A stretch of DNA of 64,000 bases from Arcicella aquatica (GCF_034928825.1 NZ_JAYFUL010000006.1:173773-237772), one strand, 5' to 3'; counted from the stretch's first letter, positions 35,071 to 44,319 are shown. Numbers and translations: made by a program. Notes: a model not told the origin generated them from the sequence alone.

Positions 35071-35583
35071 ATGCAAATTTCAAATGAAAAGGTTGTTACC
35101 TTAACATACGAGCTAACAGTTACAGATGCTGATGGCGTAAAAGATTTAATAGAGACTGTAGAGCAAGAAGACCCAATGGTTTTTATTCAAGGTTTAAGCG
35201 GTTTACCAGAAGCTTTTGAAGAAAAAATTCAGGGACTTACTGCGGGTGATAGCTTTGAGTTTTCAATTCCTGCTGAGGAAGGGTATGGTGAATACGACCC
35301 TTCGGCCGTTGTAGAGTTACCAAAAGAGATTTTCAAAGTTGATGGCGAATATGTAGAAGAAATGTTAGAAGTTGGTAATTTCTTACCAATGACTGATGAT
35401 GCTGGTAATCGTTTAAATGGAAAAATTATTGCTGTTGAAGATACTTTAGTAAGAATGGATTTTAATCACCCTTTGGTTGATAAAGAAATGTTTTTCAAAG
35501 GAACAATCGTTGCAGTAAGAGAAGCTACTCAGTCGGAACTAGACCATGGGCATGTACATGGTGACGGCGGAGTACATCATTAA
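35071..35583 (+). CDS. SlyD-type FKBP peptidyl-prolyl isomerase
   Basis: A 170-residue FKBP-type prolyl isomerase of the SlyD class. The split FKBP domain (VTLTYELTV ... FEFSIPAEEGYGEYD) encloses the insert-in-flap chaperone domain (about residues 75-125), and a His-rich tail, HGHVHGDGGVHH, follows. SlyD proteins help folding and bind nickel through this tail. Cytoplasmic, monocistronic. Confidence 0.92.
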   Translation: MQISNEKVVTLTYELTVTDADGVKDLIETVEQEDPMVFIQGLSGLPEAFEEKIQGLTAGDSFEFSIPAEEGYGEYDPSAVVELPKEIFKVDGEYVEEMLEVGNFLPMTDDAGNRLNGKIIAVEDTLVRMDFNHPLVDKEMFFKGTIVAVREATQSELDHGHVHGDGGVHH

Positions 35584-35585
35584 GA

Positions 35586-35692
35586 GTTTATGAGTTGAAA
35601 GTAAATGAGTTTAAAGTATTAGCGTTCATACTGGTGAATTTCGCTTTTATGAAATTTTGTACTTTAGACTCATTTACTTTCAACTCATAAAC
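35586..35692. repeat. 33-bp inverted repeat downstream of slyD
   Basis: Arms 35586-35618 and 35660-35692, each read from GTTTATGAGTTGAAAGTAA inward, are complementary over 33 bases with one mismatch; the loop is 41 bases. A further partial copy (ACTCATAAACTTTT) follows at 35704. It can form a very stable hairpin in the mRNA and may act as terminator or be a dispersed palindrome. Confidence 0.72.
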
Positions 35693-35726
35693 TTAATACC
35701 TTACCACTCATAAACTTTTAAAACGT

Positions 35727-36185
35727 ATGCAGAAACCTGCTTTTGATGATATTTTTATGGATTTGGCGGTTAACTTAGCCAAACGTTCTCATTGTGTGAA
35801 AGCACAAGTAGGAGCAGTGCTCACTAAAGATACTCGTATTATTTCAATAGGATATAATGGCCCGCCTGCGGGAACACATAACTGTGATATAGAATTTCCG
35901 ATAGACGGTTGTGAGCGAGATTCAAAAGGAAGTTGTTCATTAGCCTTGCATGCGGAACAAAATGCTATTTTGTATGCAGTAAAAAATGGCTCAAGCATTG
36001 AAGGTTCAACAATTTATGTAACCTTGTCTCCGTGCATTGCCTGTGCAAGAATAATTTTTACCATGAAGGTCGCTAGAGTAATTTACCTTAACTCTTATGC
36101 CGAATATAAAGGAATCCCTAAAGATGAAGGAGTGGAGTTTTTAAAGAAATTTGGTGTTGAAGTGGTGAGGTATAGAAAAGACTAG
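35727..36185 (+). CDS. dCMP deaminase (ComEB-like)
   Basis: A zinc deaminase of 152 residues. The signature LHAEQNAILYA (zinc-binding His and catalytic Glu) and LSPCIACARII (PCxxC zinc ligands) are present, as is the SYNGPPAG-type motif (GYNGPPAGTHNCD) of dCMP deaminases. It turns dCMP into dUMP for dTMP synthesis. It converges with rpoD, with a repeat-filled gap between. Confidence 0.92.
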   Translation: MQKPAFDDIFMDLAVNLAKRSHCVKAQVGAVLTKDTRIISIGYNGPPAGTHNCDIEFPIDGCERDSKGSCSLALHAEQNAILYAVKNGSSIEGSTIYVTLSPCIACARIIFTMKVARVIYLNSYAEYKGIPKDEGVEFLKKFGVEVVRYRKD

Positions 36186-36362
36186 AGGACTTTAAGACTA
36201 AAGGACTTAAGGATTAGAAAAGACTGGAGGACTTAAGGATTAGAAAAGACTGGAGGACTTAAAGACTGGAGGATTTAAAAGACTATAAAAGATTGAAGGA
36301 CTTAATAACTCAAAGAATAAAATCTTAAAGTCATTAAGTCCTCCAGTCTTAAATCCAAAAGT
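36186..36362. repeat. Tandem and inverted short repeats between convergent genes
   Basis: A 26-base unit beginning GGACTTAAGGATTAGAAAAG occurs twice head-to-tail without change (36203-36228, 36229-36254), then degenerates (36255-36300). An inverted copy of the core, TTAAGTCCTCCAGTCTTAAA, lies at 36334-36353, so the array can fold on itself. It fills the gap between the dCMP deaminase and rpoD stops. No gene is present. Confidence 0.78.
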
Positions 36363-37226
36363 CTACCCAAGATAAGTTTTCAACGCTTTACTTCTAGAAG
36401 TATGTCTTAATCTACGAATTGCTTTTTCTTTGATTTGTCTAACACGTTCACGTGTTAAATTGAATTTCTCTCCGATTTCTTCTAACGTCATAGCGTGTTC
36501 GCCATTCAAGCCGAAATACAAAGTAACTACATCTGCTTCACGTTGTGTTAAAGTAGACAAAGCTCTTTGAACTTCGCGACGAAGCGAATCATTAATTAAT
36601 CCTGAATCTGGTTTATCTTCACCGTCATTTTCCAAAACATCCAACAGTGAATTTTCTTCACCTTGTACGAATGGTGCATCCATCGAAACGTGACGACCCG
36701 AAATTTTTAAAGTATCAACAACTTCACCTGTTGAGATTTCTAATACTTCCGCTAATTCTTCAGGAGTAGGCTCGCGCTCAAACTTCTGTTCTAATTCAGA
36801 AAAAGTTTTAGAAATTTTATTAAGAGAACCAACGCGGTTAAGCGGTAAACGTACAATACGAGATTGCTCAGCTAAAGCTTGCAAAATTGACTGACGAATC
36901 CACCAAACAGCATAAGAGATAAATTTAAAACCACGAGTTTCATCAAAACGTTGAGCAGCCTTAATCAAACCTAGGTTTCCTTCGTTAATTAAGTCACCTA
37001 AGCTAAGCCCTTGATTTTGATATTGTTTTGCTACGGATACCACAAAACGAAGGTTTGCCTTCGTTAGTCTTTCTAATGAAAGTTGATCCCCGTCACGAAT
37101 TTTCTGAGCTAAAATAACCTCCTCCTCTGGTGTCAATAAATCCACCTTGCCAATCTCTTGTAAATATTTATCAAGTGACTGACTCTCTCTGTTAGTAATT
37201 TGCTTACTAATTTTTAGCTGTCTCAT
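36363..37226 (-). CDS. rpoD: Primary RNA polymerase sigma factor
   Basis: The housekeeping sigma factor of 287 residues, short because region 1.1 and the non-conserved region are missing, as is normal in Bacteroidota. Region 1.2 (DKYLQEIGKVDLLTPEEE), region 2 (LRFVVSVAKQYQNQGLSLGDLINEGNLGLIKAA, then YAVWWIRQSI), region 3 and region 4 with the HTH MTLEEIGEKFNLTRERVRQIKEKAIRRLR are all present. It would read the TTTG/TAnnTTTG promoters seen elsewhere in the window. Confidence 0.96.
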   Translation of the reverse strand: MRQLKISKQITNRESQSLDKYLQEIGKVDLLTPEEEVILAQKIRDGDQLSLERLTKANLRFVVSVAKQYQNQGLSLGDLINEGNLGLIKAAQRFDETRGFKFISYAVWWIRQSILQALAEQSRIVRLPLNRVGSLNKISKTFSELEQKFEREPTPEELAEVLEISTGEVVDTLKISGRHVSMDAPFVQGEENSLLDVLENDGEDKPDSGLINDSLRREVQRALSTLTQREADVVTLYFGLNGEHAMTLEEIGEKFNLTRERVRQIKEKAIRRLRHTSRSKALKTYLG

Positions 37227-37376
37227 ATTATCCTTGTTATATTTTTAAATGGTTAACAAATCCAAATGTTAAAAACCAAACAATTATATAAAGACAAAAT
37301 GTTCAGAATATAATCGTTTGGTAAGATATATTTTTTAGTTCGTTATCAAAAGAACGTAATAAAATGCGGATTTGTT

Positions 37377-39506
37377 CTAATTCTTTTCTGGTTTTGGTAA
37401 AAGAGCTTTACGTGATAAGCGGAACTTGCCAGTTTTCTTATCAACTTCAATCAATTTTACTTTTACTTGTTCTCCGATTTGTAGTACACCTTCCACTGTT
37501 TCTAAACGTTCCCATTTGATTTCAGAGATATGTAATAAACCATCTTTGCCAGGTAAAAACTCAACAAATGCACCAAATGGCATAATTGACTTTACAATAC
37601 CATCGTAAACTTCGCCTTCTTCAGGAATCATAACAATTCCTTTAACCATAGCAACAGCTTTGTCCATCGACTCTTTGTTTGAAGAGAATATAGAAACATA
37701 ACCACCATCCGGTTTTTCTTCAATCGTTACCGTTGCGCCAGATTGTTTTTGAATATCTTGAACAATTTTACCACCTGGTCCGATTACTGCTCCAATTTGG
37801 TCTTTCAAAATTTTGATAACCATCGCTCTTGGCGTATGAGGCTTCATTTCAGGTCTAGTTGCTTGGATAGCTTCCTTCATTTTACCCAAAATGTGTAAAC
37901 GTCCACGTTTTGCTTGATCCAACGCTTCCGCTAATACTTCATAAGAAAGTCCATCTACTTTGATATCCATCTGACAAGCAGTGATACCATTTTCAGTACC
38001 TGTTACTTTGAAGTCCATATCTCCTAAGTGATCTTCATCACCTAAAATATCAGAAAGAACTGCATATTTACCAGTTTTAGGATCAGAAATCAAGCCCATA
38101 GCAATACCAGAAACAGGAGCTTTGATTTTTACACCAGCATCCATTAATGCTAAAGTACCAGCACAAACAGTAGCCATTGATGAAGAACCATTTGATTCTA
38201 AAATATCAGAAACTACACGGATTGTATATGGATTGTCTGCATCAGCAGGTAATACTTTTTTGATTGCACGCATCGCTAAGTTACCATGACCAATTTCACG
38301 ACGACCAGGACCTCTGTTTGGTTTTACTTCACCTGTAGAGAAACCAGGGAAGTTATAATGCAACATAAAACGATTGTAACCAGATGTCATTGCTTGGTCA
38401 ACGATTTGTTCATCTAGTTTCGTTCCTAATGTTACAGTAGTAAGCGACTGTGTTTCACCACGAGTAAATACAGCCGAACCGTGTGGAGAAGGTAAATAAT
38501 CAACTTCGCAAGTAATTTGACGAATTTCATCTAATTGACGTCCATCCAAACGATAACGTTCGATTAATACTAATTGACGAGCCGCTTCTTTTTCAATATC
38601 ATGGAAATACCATTTTGCTAACGTTTTGTTAACAGTGTTATCTTCAGGTAATGATGTAAAGTATTCCTCTTCAATAGCTTTGAAAGAATCTTTACGACCA
38701 CTTTTACTTGGGTTTGCTAATTTTACAGCGTCATAAAACTTCGTAAAATAAGTATCCCAAAGGAATTTTCTCAATTCTTCGTCATGCGTTTCATGATTGT
38801 ATTCACGCTTAGCAGTTTTACCTGTTTCAGCCGTTAATTCAATCAAGGCAGCACATTGAACTCTGATAGCATCATGCGCAATTTTCAAGGCAGCAAGCAT
38901 GTCAGTTTCAGAAATTTCATTTCCTTCACCTTCAACCATCAAAATGTCGTTAACATTTGCAGCAACTAATAATTCTAGTTCTGCATTAGCAATTTGAGAA
39001 GTAAGAGGGTTGACAACAAATTCGCCATTGATTTTGGCAATACGAACCTCAGAGATTGGTCCGTTGAATGGAATATCAGACACTGCAAGGGCAGCGGCAG
39101 CTGCTAAACCTGCAAAAGCATCTGGCGTAATCTCAGCATCTGCTGAAATCATCGTAATCATTACTTGAGTATCAGCGTGGTAGTCAGATGGAAAAGTAGG
39201 GCGTAAAGCTCTATCTACTAAACGACTCACCAAAATTTCATAGTCTGAAAGTCTTGATTCTCTGCGTAAAAATCCTCCAGGGATTTTACCAGCCGAAGCA
39301 AATTTTTCTTGATAATCAACTGATAGGGGTAAAAAATCTGTACCTTCTTTCGCTGTTTGGCTAGATACCACAGTTGCCAAAAGCATCATGTTTCCGCTTC
39401 TCACGACCACAGACCCGTCTGCCTGTTTTGCGAGTTTACCTGTTTCGATGGTAACTTCTTTACCATCGGGCATTATTATTTTCTTCGTAATTACGTTAAA
39501 AGACAT
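37377..39506 (-). CDS. pnp: Polynucleotide phosphorylase
   Basis: A 3'-5' exoribonuclease that degrades RNA phosphorolytically. At 709 residues it has both RNase PH-like domains (the second with FPGFSTGEVKPNRGPGRREIGHG), the helical linker, a KH domain (IGPGGKIVQDIQKQSGATVTIEE) and a C-terminal S1 domain (GIVKSIMPFGAFVEFLPGKDGLLHIS). It lies downstream of rpsO on the same strand, the classical rpsO-pnp order, 223 bases apart. Confidence 0.97.
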   Translation of the reverse strand: MSFNVITKKIIMPDGKEVTIETGKLAKQADGSVVVRSGNMMLLATVVSSQTAKEGTDFLPLSVDYQEKFASAGKIPGGFLRRESRLSDYEILVSRLVDRALRPTFPSDYHADTQVMITMISADAEITPDAFAGLAAAAALAVSDIPFNGPISEVRIAKINGEFVVNPLTSQIANAELELLVAANVNDILMVEGEGNEISETDMLAALKIAHDAIRVQCAALIELTAETGKTAKREYNHETHDEELRKFLWDTYFTKFYDAVKLANPSKSGRKDSFKAIEEEYFTSLPEDNTVNKTLAKWYFHDIEKEAARQLVLIERYRLDGRQLDEIRQITCEVDYLPSPHGSAVFTRGETQSLTTVTLGTKLDEQIVDQAMTSGYNRFMLHYNFPGFSTGEVKPNRGPGRREIGHGNLAMRAIKKVLPADADNPYTIRVVSDILESNGSSSMATVCAGTLALMDAGVKIKAPVSGIAMGLISDPKTGKYAVLSDILGDEDHLGDMDFKVTGTENGITACQMDIKVDGLSYEVLAEALDQAKRGRLHILGKMKEAIQATRPEMKPHTPRAMVIKILKDQIGAVIGPGGKIVQDIQKQSGATVTIEEKPDGGYVSIFSSNKESMDKAVAMVKGIVMIPEEGEVYDGIVKSIMPFGAFVEFLPGKDGLLHISEIKWERLETVEGVLQIGEQVKVKLIEVDKKTGKFRLSRKALLPKPEKN

Positions 39507-39687
39507 ATTTTTTGATTAATTACCTTGATTGATTAATAGTTTAACGTACCAAACAAGGTTTTTGTTGGATGTTGATTCGCAAATTCTTCTGTTCGTCAAT
39601 GTTTAATTTATCCTTAAAATTGTTTAGAGAAACTACTTTACTGACGAACCACCAAAAAATTGACGAGTACCCAAAGAGAGGAAATGT

Positions 39688-39719
39688 AAGCAGGGAATCT
39701 TTTTCAAGACTCCCTGCTT
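39688..39719 (-). terminator. Hairpin between rpsO and pnp
   Basis: AAGCAGGGA (39688-39696) pairs with TCCCTGCTT (39711-39719). Without a U-run it may be an attenuator or, as in the E. coli rpsO-pnp messenger, a processing site. Confidence 0.45.
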
Positions 39720-39729
39720 TGAAAGAAAA

Positions 39730-40005
39730 TTACTTTCTAATGCCGAGTTCAGCAATGATAGCACGGTAACGAGTAATGTCTGTCTTGATTAAGTAATCTA
39801 ACAAACTTCTACGCTTTCCAACCAACTTTAAAAGACCCATACGAGTAGAGTGATCCTTTTTGTTTTTCTTTAAGTGTTCTGTCAAATGAGAGATTCTGAA
39901 AGTAAACAAAGCGATTTGCGACTCTGCAGAACCAGTATCAATTTTTGACTTCTCATGTCCACGAGATTCGAAAATCCCCTGCTTTACTTCTGAAGTTAAA
40001 TACAT
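39730..40005 (-). CDS. rpsO: 30S ribosomal protein S15
   Basis: Ribosomal protein S15 of 91 residues, binding 16S rRNA in the central domain. The motifs TGSAESQIALFTFRISHLTEHLK, KKDHSTRMGLLKLVGKRRSLLDYL and RYRAIIAELGIRK are diagnostic. The start at 40005 (MYLTSEVKQ) is used; the frame stays open upstream to 40047, but that stretch runs through the -7 region. Confidence 0.97.
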   Translation of the reverse strand: MYLTSEVKQGIFESRGHEKSKIDTGSAESQIALFTFRISHLTEHLKKNKKDHSTRMGLLKLVGKRRSLLDYLIKTDITRYRAIIAELGIRK

Positions 40006-40044
40006 CTTCAACCAGTTTAAATTGTTATAAAATATGAAAACGTG

Positions 40045-40076
40045 CAAAAATAACGTTTTTTCTTGCTATTAACAAA
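40045..40076 (-). promoter_or_regulatory. Promoter of rpsO
   Basis: Read on the minus strand: TTTG (40073-40076), a 20-base spacer and TATTTTTG (40045-40052), close to the Bacteroidota consensus. It lies 40 bases before the rpsO ATG and overlaps the 3' end of the lptF/G-like gene's spacer. Confidence 0.65.
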
Positions 40077-40078
40077 TC

Positions 40079-41566
40079 TTAACTGTAATTATTGAAAAAT
40101 CTCTTTGAAAACTTTGCTTTTTTAAGCTTTTCTTTCAGTTGATTAAAATAAACAATATAAGCATCACTTTCAAATAGTCGAGAATCGTTTTTGGCTTTGT
40201 TTAAAAAATACAATCCAATTAGGAACAATACAGTGTTTGAAATCCAAGCACCTATCTGTACGATTACCCTGCTTTCTTTGGCTGCTTTGTCGCCCTGCTG
40301 CGTCATTACATACATCAATATAAAAAATACGATGGCAATAACGACTGGTAACCCAAAACCACCCTTTTTAATAATACCACCCAAGGGCGCCCCAATCAAA
40401 AACATGACAAAAACGGCAAAAGCATTCGTGAATTTATGATGCCATTCAAGATTCGTTTTTCTTAAGTCCTCATCCTTAGCCGTTAATGTAGAGACATTAC
40501 TTTCAGCAAAACTCAGGGCATTGTTAACCTGCGAAATAGCGAAATCAAGACTTTGATAAGGGTTAGCTGTATGAAGATCTCGCTTTTTTATGAGAGAGTC
40601 TATCGAACTCATCTTCATTTTTTTGAGTTTCTTCTGGTCTTCGTTTAATAATGGTGGAAATTTGTTCATCTCAAACAAATAATACGACCGTGCATTGTCA
40701 TAAAAATTGCCTCTTATTCGGTTAAAGTCCTTTTTGAGCGAATCAGCATCTTTGGCTAATTCCCCATAACTTCTCATCATTTGATAATGCTTAAACTGTT
40801 CTTCTTCGGTTTTGTGCATATCAAAAGCCGCTAAGCTCATCACTACCTTACTTTTCCGAAAAGCATGCGTAACCATATCAGTCTGATTTGTATTGCTTGT
40901 TTTGTCAGCATCTTCTACATAATCGTTACCATTAAAAAGCTCAAAAATCAAATATTGTTTATCCATGATGGTGTACATCAATGCAGAATCGGCCAATGTT
41001 AGGTGTTTGTTCCCATCGTTTTTGGTATGGTCGAATATAACGATATTCTTTAAAGTCTTGTTGTCAGGGTATTTTTTTGAGACTTTTATGCTGTAGCCAG
41101 GCAAATCATTATAGAAAATACCTTCTTTGATATTTAAAGTGGTTTTCGTTGTTTTAATATCATATAGTAAACGATACCCTTTTAGGTTTGCCCAAGGCAA
41201 GGCAACATTATTGAACCAAAAAGCAAACAGACTAATCAACACCGTGACAATAAACATTGGTTGCATGGCTCGAGTAATTGAAATCCCTGCACTTTTGATA
41301 GCTGTTAATTCAAAAAACTCGCCTAATTTTCCATAAGTCATTAATGTAGAAAGAAGCATCGCTAAAGGCAATGCTATCGGAATGGTAATTAAGCTGAAAT
41401 AAAAGAAAAGTTCGAAATACACTTCAACCCCTAAATCTTTACCAAAAAGGTCAGCGAAGTATACTAAGATAAGTCTCATCAAGAAAATGAAAATTACTAC
41501 GGCTAGTGTTAATACAAATGGTTGCCAAAAGGACTTAATGATAAGTTTATCAAGTTTCTTAATCAT
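40079..41566 (-). CDS. LptF/LptG family lipopolysaccharide export permease
   Basis: YjgP/YjgQ family permease of 495 residues. Three N-terminal helices (including FWQPFVLTLAVVIFIFLMRLILVYF and the TIPIALPLAMLLSTLMTYGKLGEFFE segment), a large periplasmic jellyroll insert (about 125-340) and three C-terminal helices give the LptF/G layout. It works with LptB in moving LPS to the LptC/A bridge. Only one of the two permeases is in this window. The periplasmic part has long charged helices. Confidence 0.9.
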   Translation of the reverse strand: MIKKLDKLIIKSFWQPFVLTLAVVIFIFLMRLILVYFADLFGKDLGVEVYFELFFYFSLITIPIALPLAMLLSTLMTYGKLGEFFELTAIKSAGISITRAMQPMFIVTVLISLFAFWFNNVALPWANLKGYRLLYDIKTTKTTLNIKEGIFYNDLPGYSIKVSKKYPDNKTLKNIVIFDHTKNDGNKHLTLADSALMYTIMDKQYLIFELFNGNDYVEDADKTSNTNQTDMVTHAFRKSKVVMSLAAFDMHKTEEEQFKHYQMMRSYGELAKDADSLKKDFNRIRGNFYDNARSYYLFEMNKFPPLLNEDQKKLKKMKMSSIDSLIKKRDLHTANPYQSLDFAISQVNNALSFAESNVSTLTAKDEDLRKTNLEWHHKFTNAFAVFVMFLIGAPLGGIIKKGGFGLPVVIAIVFFILMYVMTQQGDKAAKESRVIVQIGAWISNTVLFLIGLYFLNKAKNDSRLFESDAYIVYFNQLKEKLKKAKFSKRFFNNYS

Positions 41567-41579
41567 ATAATATAATTAA

Positions 41580-41612
41580 AACGCTCGTATTTCATTAAAG
41601 AAACACGAGCGT
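41580..41612. terminator. Hairpin between lptF/G-like and SRPBCC genes
   Basis: AACGCTCGT pairs with ACGAGCGTT around a 15-base loop. It lies in the gap of two minus-strand genes and should end the transcript of the SRPBCC gene. Confidence 0.55.
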
Positions 41613-41678
41613 TGAATGCGCTCTGTTAAGGAAACGCAAAATTAAATATTTTTGAGTTGATACGCTTGTTAAATAAGC

Positions 41679-42071
41679 TTAATTGCCAACAATTTCTTTG
41701 AGCTTATAAATTAAATCTTCCCACAGTTCATTTAATTCGCTTTCATCTGTATTATCAGAATAGTCAACAATTTTTAAATAAGTAGAGCCTGTTAAGTCAC
41801 TTACTTCCATTTTGAACTCAATATAATTATGGTCTCTGTCTTCAGGGCTACTGGGTAAAAAATCAAATTTGGCCGATTTATTTAACCTCAATTGTGAAAG
41901 CTTTGCAATATGACTATCGCCATCCCAAGAAAAATCAAATGTTGAACTGTCTTTCAAGGTCACTTTCTCTGCAAACCACTGTTGTAAGCCAGACGCTGAG
42001 CTAATGTAAGGAAAAAGTACCTTAGGAGAGGCTCTCAATTCAAATTCTACAATAAATTTATGTTTGCTCAT
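41679..42071 (-). CDS. START-like/SRPBCC domain protein
   Basis: A 130-residue protein of the START-like (AHSA1/SRPBCC) fold: FELRASPKVLFPYISSASGLQQWFAEKVT near the N-terminus is characteristic of the Bacteroidota version. The fold holds a hydrophobic pocket for small ligands. Function in the cell is unknown. It is monocistronic and divergent from tRNA-Met/menD. Confidence 0.85.
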   Translation of the reverse strand: MSKHKFIVEFELRASPKVLFPYISSASGLQQWFAEKVTLKDSSTFDFSWDGDSHIAKLSQLRLNKSAKFDFLPSSPEDRDHNYIEFKMEVSDLTGSTYLKIVDYSDNTDESELNELWEDLIYKLKEIVGN

Positions 42072-42355
42072 AATCCTAACATTTAAAGGTAATTAAATCA
42101 CAAAATTACTCGACGAAACAATTTGTGAAGATAGATGTCGAGTAATTGACTCCCGAAACTCTGTTTTGGCAAAGGTATAAATGTTAGAGAAATACGCAAG
42201 CTTTTTTTTTAATTTCAAAAAATTTACTTTTTCTTCGCTAAAAAATGTATTACGTTTCATTGTTGATTCTCAATTATTTATACGACATTTTGAGGAATTA
42301 ATGATGAAGTTAAAAAAATAATTTGAATAAAAAATGAAAGTATTTCTAAAATACC
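42072..42355. other. Non-coding divergent region with an 11-bp dyad
   Basis: AT-rich and without frames. AATTACTCGAC (42104-42114) pairs perfectly with GTCGAGTAATT (42137-42147) over a 22-base loop, close upstream of the minus-strand SRPBCC gene, so it could be a leader hairpin or operator. Gene orientation changes from mostly minus to mostly plus here. Confidence 0.5.
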
Positions 42356-42386
42356 TTTGCATTTGAATGCAAAACCACTAATTTTG
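42356..42386 (+). promoter_or_regulatory. Promoter of tRNA-Met
   Basis: TTTG (42356-42359), a 19-base spacer and TAATTTTG (42379-42386) match the Bacteroidota consensus exactly. The TTTG is also part of a second -7 motif, TACCTTTG (42352-42359). The mature tRNA starts 15 bases after the -7 element. Confidence 0.75.
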
Positions 42387-42400
42387 CACCACAATACGAC

Positions 42401-42474
42401 AGCGGGATAGCTCAGATGGTTAGAGCGTAGGATTCATAACCCTAAGGTCGGCAGTTCGATCCTGCTTCCCGCTA
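42401..42474 (+). tRNA. tRNA-Met(CAT), elongator type
   Basis: 74 nt: acceptor AGCGGGA/TCCCGCT, D-arm GCTC/GAGC, anticodon loop TTCATAA (CAT), T-arm GGCAG TTCGATC CTGCT, discriminator A, CCA not encoded. It lacks the three G-C pairs of initiator tRNA. A lysidine-modified tRNA-Ile with the same anticodon cannot be ruled out. Confidence 0.88.
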
Positions 42475-42481
42475 CTTATTT

Positions 42482-42526
42482 AAAGCGTAATTAATTGAAA
42501 TTCAATTGGTTACGCTTTTTCTTTTT
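42482..42526 (+). terminator. Terminator after tRNA-Met
   Basis: AAAGCGTAA pairs with TTACGCTTT, with an inner AATTGA/TCAATT pairing, followed by a T-rich tail (TTTCTTTTTT). It separates the tRNA from menD. Confidence 0.75.
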
Positions 42527-42562
42527 TATCAATATTTAGTGTTTACTAATCTGTAAGTATCT

Positions 42563-44281
42563 ATGCTTTTGCAACCGATTGTAAATCTTGTAGAAATTCT
42601 TTCAAGAAAAGGTGTTCATCATGCCATTATTTCACCCGGTTCACGGAATGCTCCATTAACAATTGCTTTGGTGCGTCATCCTGCTATTGAAACATTGTCG
42701 ATTTCTGATGAACGTTCCGCTGCTTTTATTGCGTTGGGGATGGCTCAAAACCTTAGAAAACCCGTAGCTATTTGTTGCACTTCGGGCTCAGCAGCTTATA
42801 ATTACGCGCCCGCAGTGGCCGAGGCTTTTTTTCAAGAAGTTCCTTTGATTATTTTGACAGCTGATAGACCCAAAGAGTGGATTCATCAACATGACGGGCA
42901 AACAATCTATCAAACAGATATTTTTGGCAAGCACGTAAAGCAAAGCTTTGAAATAGGGGCTGATTACAGCCATCCAGATGCTATCTGGCATATCGAACGA
43001 ACAGTTAATCATGCCGTAAATCTGGCCAATACTTTTCCTAAAGGACCAGTTCATATTAATATTCCGCTAAGAGAGCCTTTTTATCCACTTGAAAATGAAG
43101 TAGTTGTCTCCGATGGTAATGTGAGAGTAATAGAAAGGGTTGAAACATCTAATGTTCTCTCAAACGAGGTATGGGCTAATCTTTTAGCAAGTATTGAGCA
43201 ATATGATAAGGTATTGATAGCAGGCGGGCAAAATGAATTTGACCCTGATTTAACAAATATATTAGCGAAGCTACAAGACGAATTTAATTTCCCTGTAGTT
43301 GGAGACTCCATCTCAAATTTGAAATTCAACTTGATTTCTAATCAGGATGTTTTCCTACAGCAAGATGCTGAAAATTTAGCACCAGAGCTATTAATTACCT
43401 TTGGAAAATCCTTTATTTCAAAAAGTTTTAAAACCTTTTTGAGAAAAAATAAGGCTATCGAACATTGGCACTTAAGTTTAGATAATCACCTGATTGATAC
43501 CTTTCAATCGTTGACCAAAATACTTCCTGTTCAACCGCTGTATTTCTTTTCCAAACTATTAGAGGAAATAGATTTCTCTCAATTCAAAAACGGAGATGAT
43601 GAAGAAAGAAGTAGTGATTATTTGGACGCATGGAAAAGAAATAGCTTCAAGGCAAACAATTATCTTGAGCATTTTTTCTTAGAAAACTTCCATCAACATC
43701 AGTTAAATGAATTTTATGCCATCAAGAAACTATTAGATGCCTTACCTGCTGATAGTCAACTACATTTGGCTAATTCCATGTCAGTCAGATATGCCAATTA
43801 TATAGGAACTGACCCAACTAAGAAAATAGAAATATTTGCCAATAGAGGAACAAGCGGGATTGATGGTTGTGTAAGTACTGCTGTTGGTGCTGCCCTGACT
43901 ACTACCAAACGTGTGTATCTATTAATAGGGGATTTAGCTTTTTTCTACGATAGAAATGCCCTATGGAATCGTTATATGCCTGATAACCTTAATATTATTT
44001 TGATGAACAATCATGGTGGTGGAATTTTCAGAATAATTGACGGCCCAAGTAAACAGGCTGAGTTAGATGATTATTTTGAAACAGTTCAATCATACACCGC
44101 TGAAAAAATAGCCTCTGAAGCGAATCTTGAATATTTTAATGCAAAGACCGTCGAAGAGTTTCATCAATTGTCAATAGCTTTTCTTCAACCAAATGGAAAA
44201 TCAAAAATCTTCGAAATAGAAACAGATAGTAAATACAATACTGAGATATTCAAGAAATTTAAAGCAGGCTTTGCGCTTTAA
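42563..44281 (+). CDS. menD: SEPHCHC synthase MenD
   Basis: Thiamine diphosphate-dependent enzyme that joins isochorismate and 2-oxoglutarate in menaquinone synthesis. At 572 residues it has the N-terminal isochorismate-binding ISPGSRNAPLTIAL, the TPP-activating Glu in ISDERSAAFIALG, TADRPKEWI, GTSGIDG and the GDLAFFYDRNALWN ... MNNHGGGIFRII cofactor region. Menaquinone is the respiratory quinone of this group. The other men genes are not in the window. Confidence 0.96.
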   Translation: MLLQPIVNLVEILSRKGVHHAIISPGSRNAPLTIALVRHPAIETLSISDERSAAFIALGMAQNLRKPVAICCTSGSAAYNYAPAVAEAFFQEVPLIILTADRPKEWIHQHDGQTIYQTDIFGKHVKQSFEIGADYSHPDAIWHIERTVNHAVNLANTFPKGPVHINIPLREPFYPLENEVVVSDGNVRVIERVETSNVLSNEVWANLLASIEQYDKVLIAGGQNEFDPDLTNILAKLQDEFNFPVVGDSISNLKFNLISNQDVFLQQDAENLAPELLITFGKSFISKSFKTFLRKNKAIEHWHLSLDNHLIDTFQSLTKILPVQPLYFFSKLLEEIDFSQFKNGDDEERSSDYLDAWKRNSFKANNYLEHFFLENFHQHQLNEFYAIKKLLDALPADSQLHLANSMSVRYANYIGTDPTKKIEIFANRGTSGIDGCVSTAVGAALTTTKRVYLLIGDLAFFYDRNALWNRYMPDNLNIILMNNHGGGIFRIIDGPSKQAELDDYFETVQSYTAEKIASEANLEYFNAKTVEEFHQLSIAFLQPNGKSKIFEIETDSKYNTEIFKKFKAGFAL

Positions 44282-44319
44282 GTTAAACTAAGCATGAGTC
44301 ATCCCGAATTTTAAAATCA

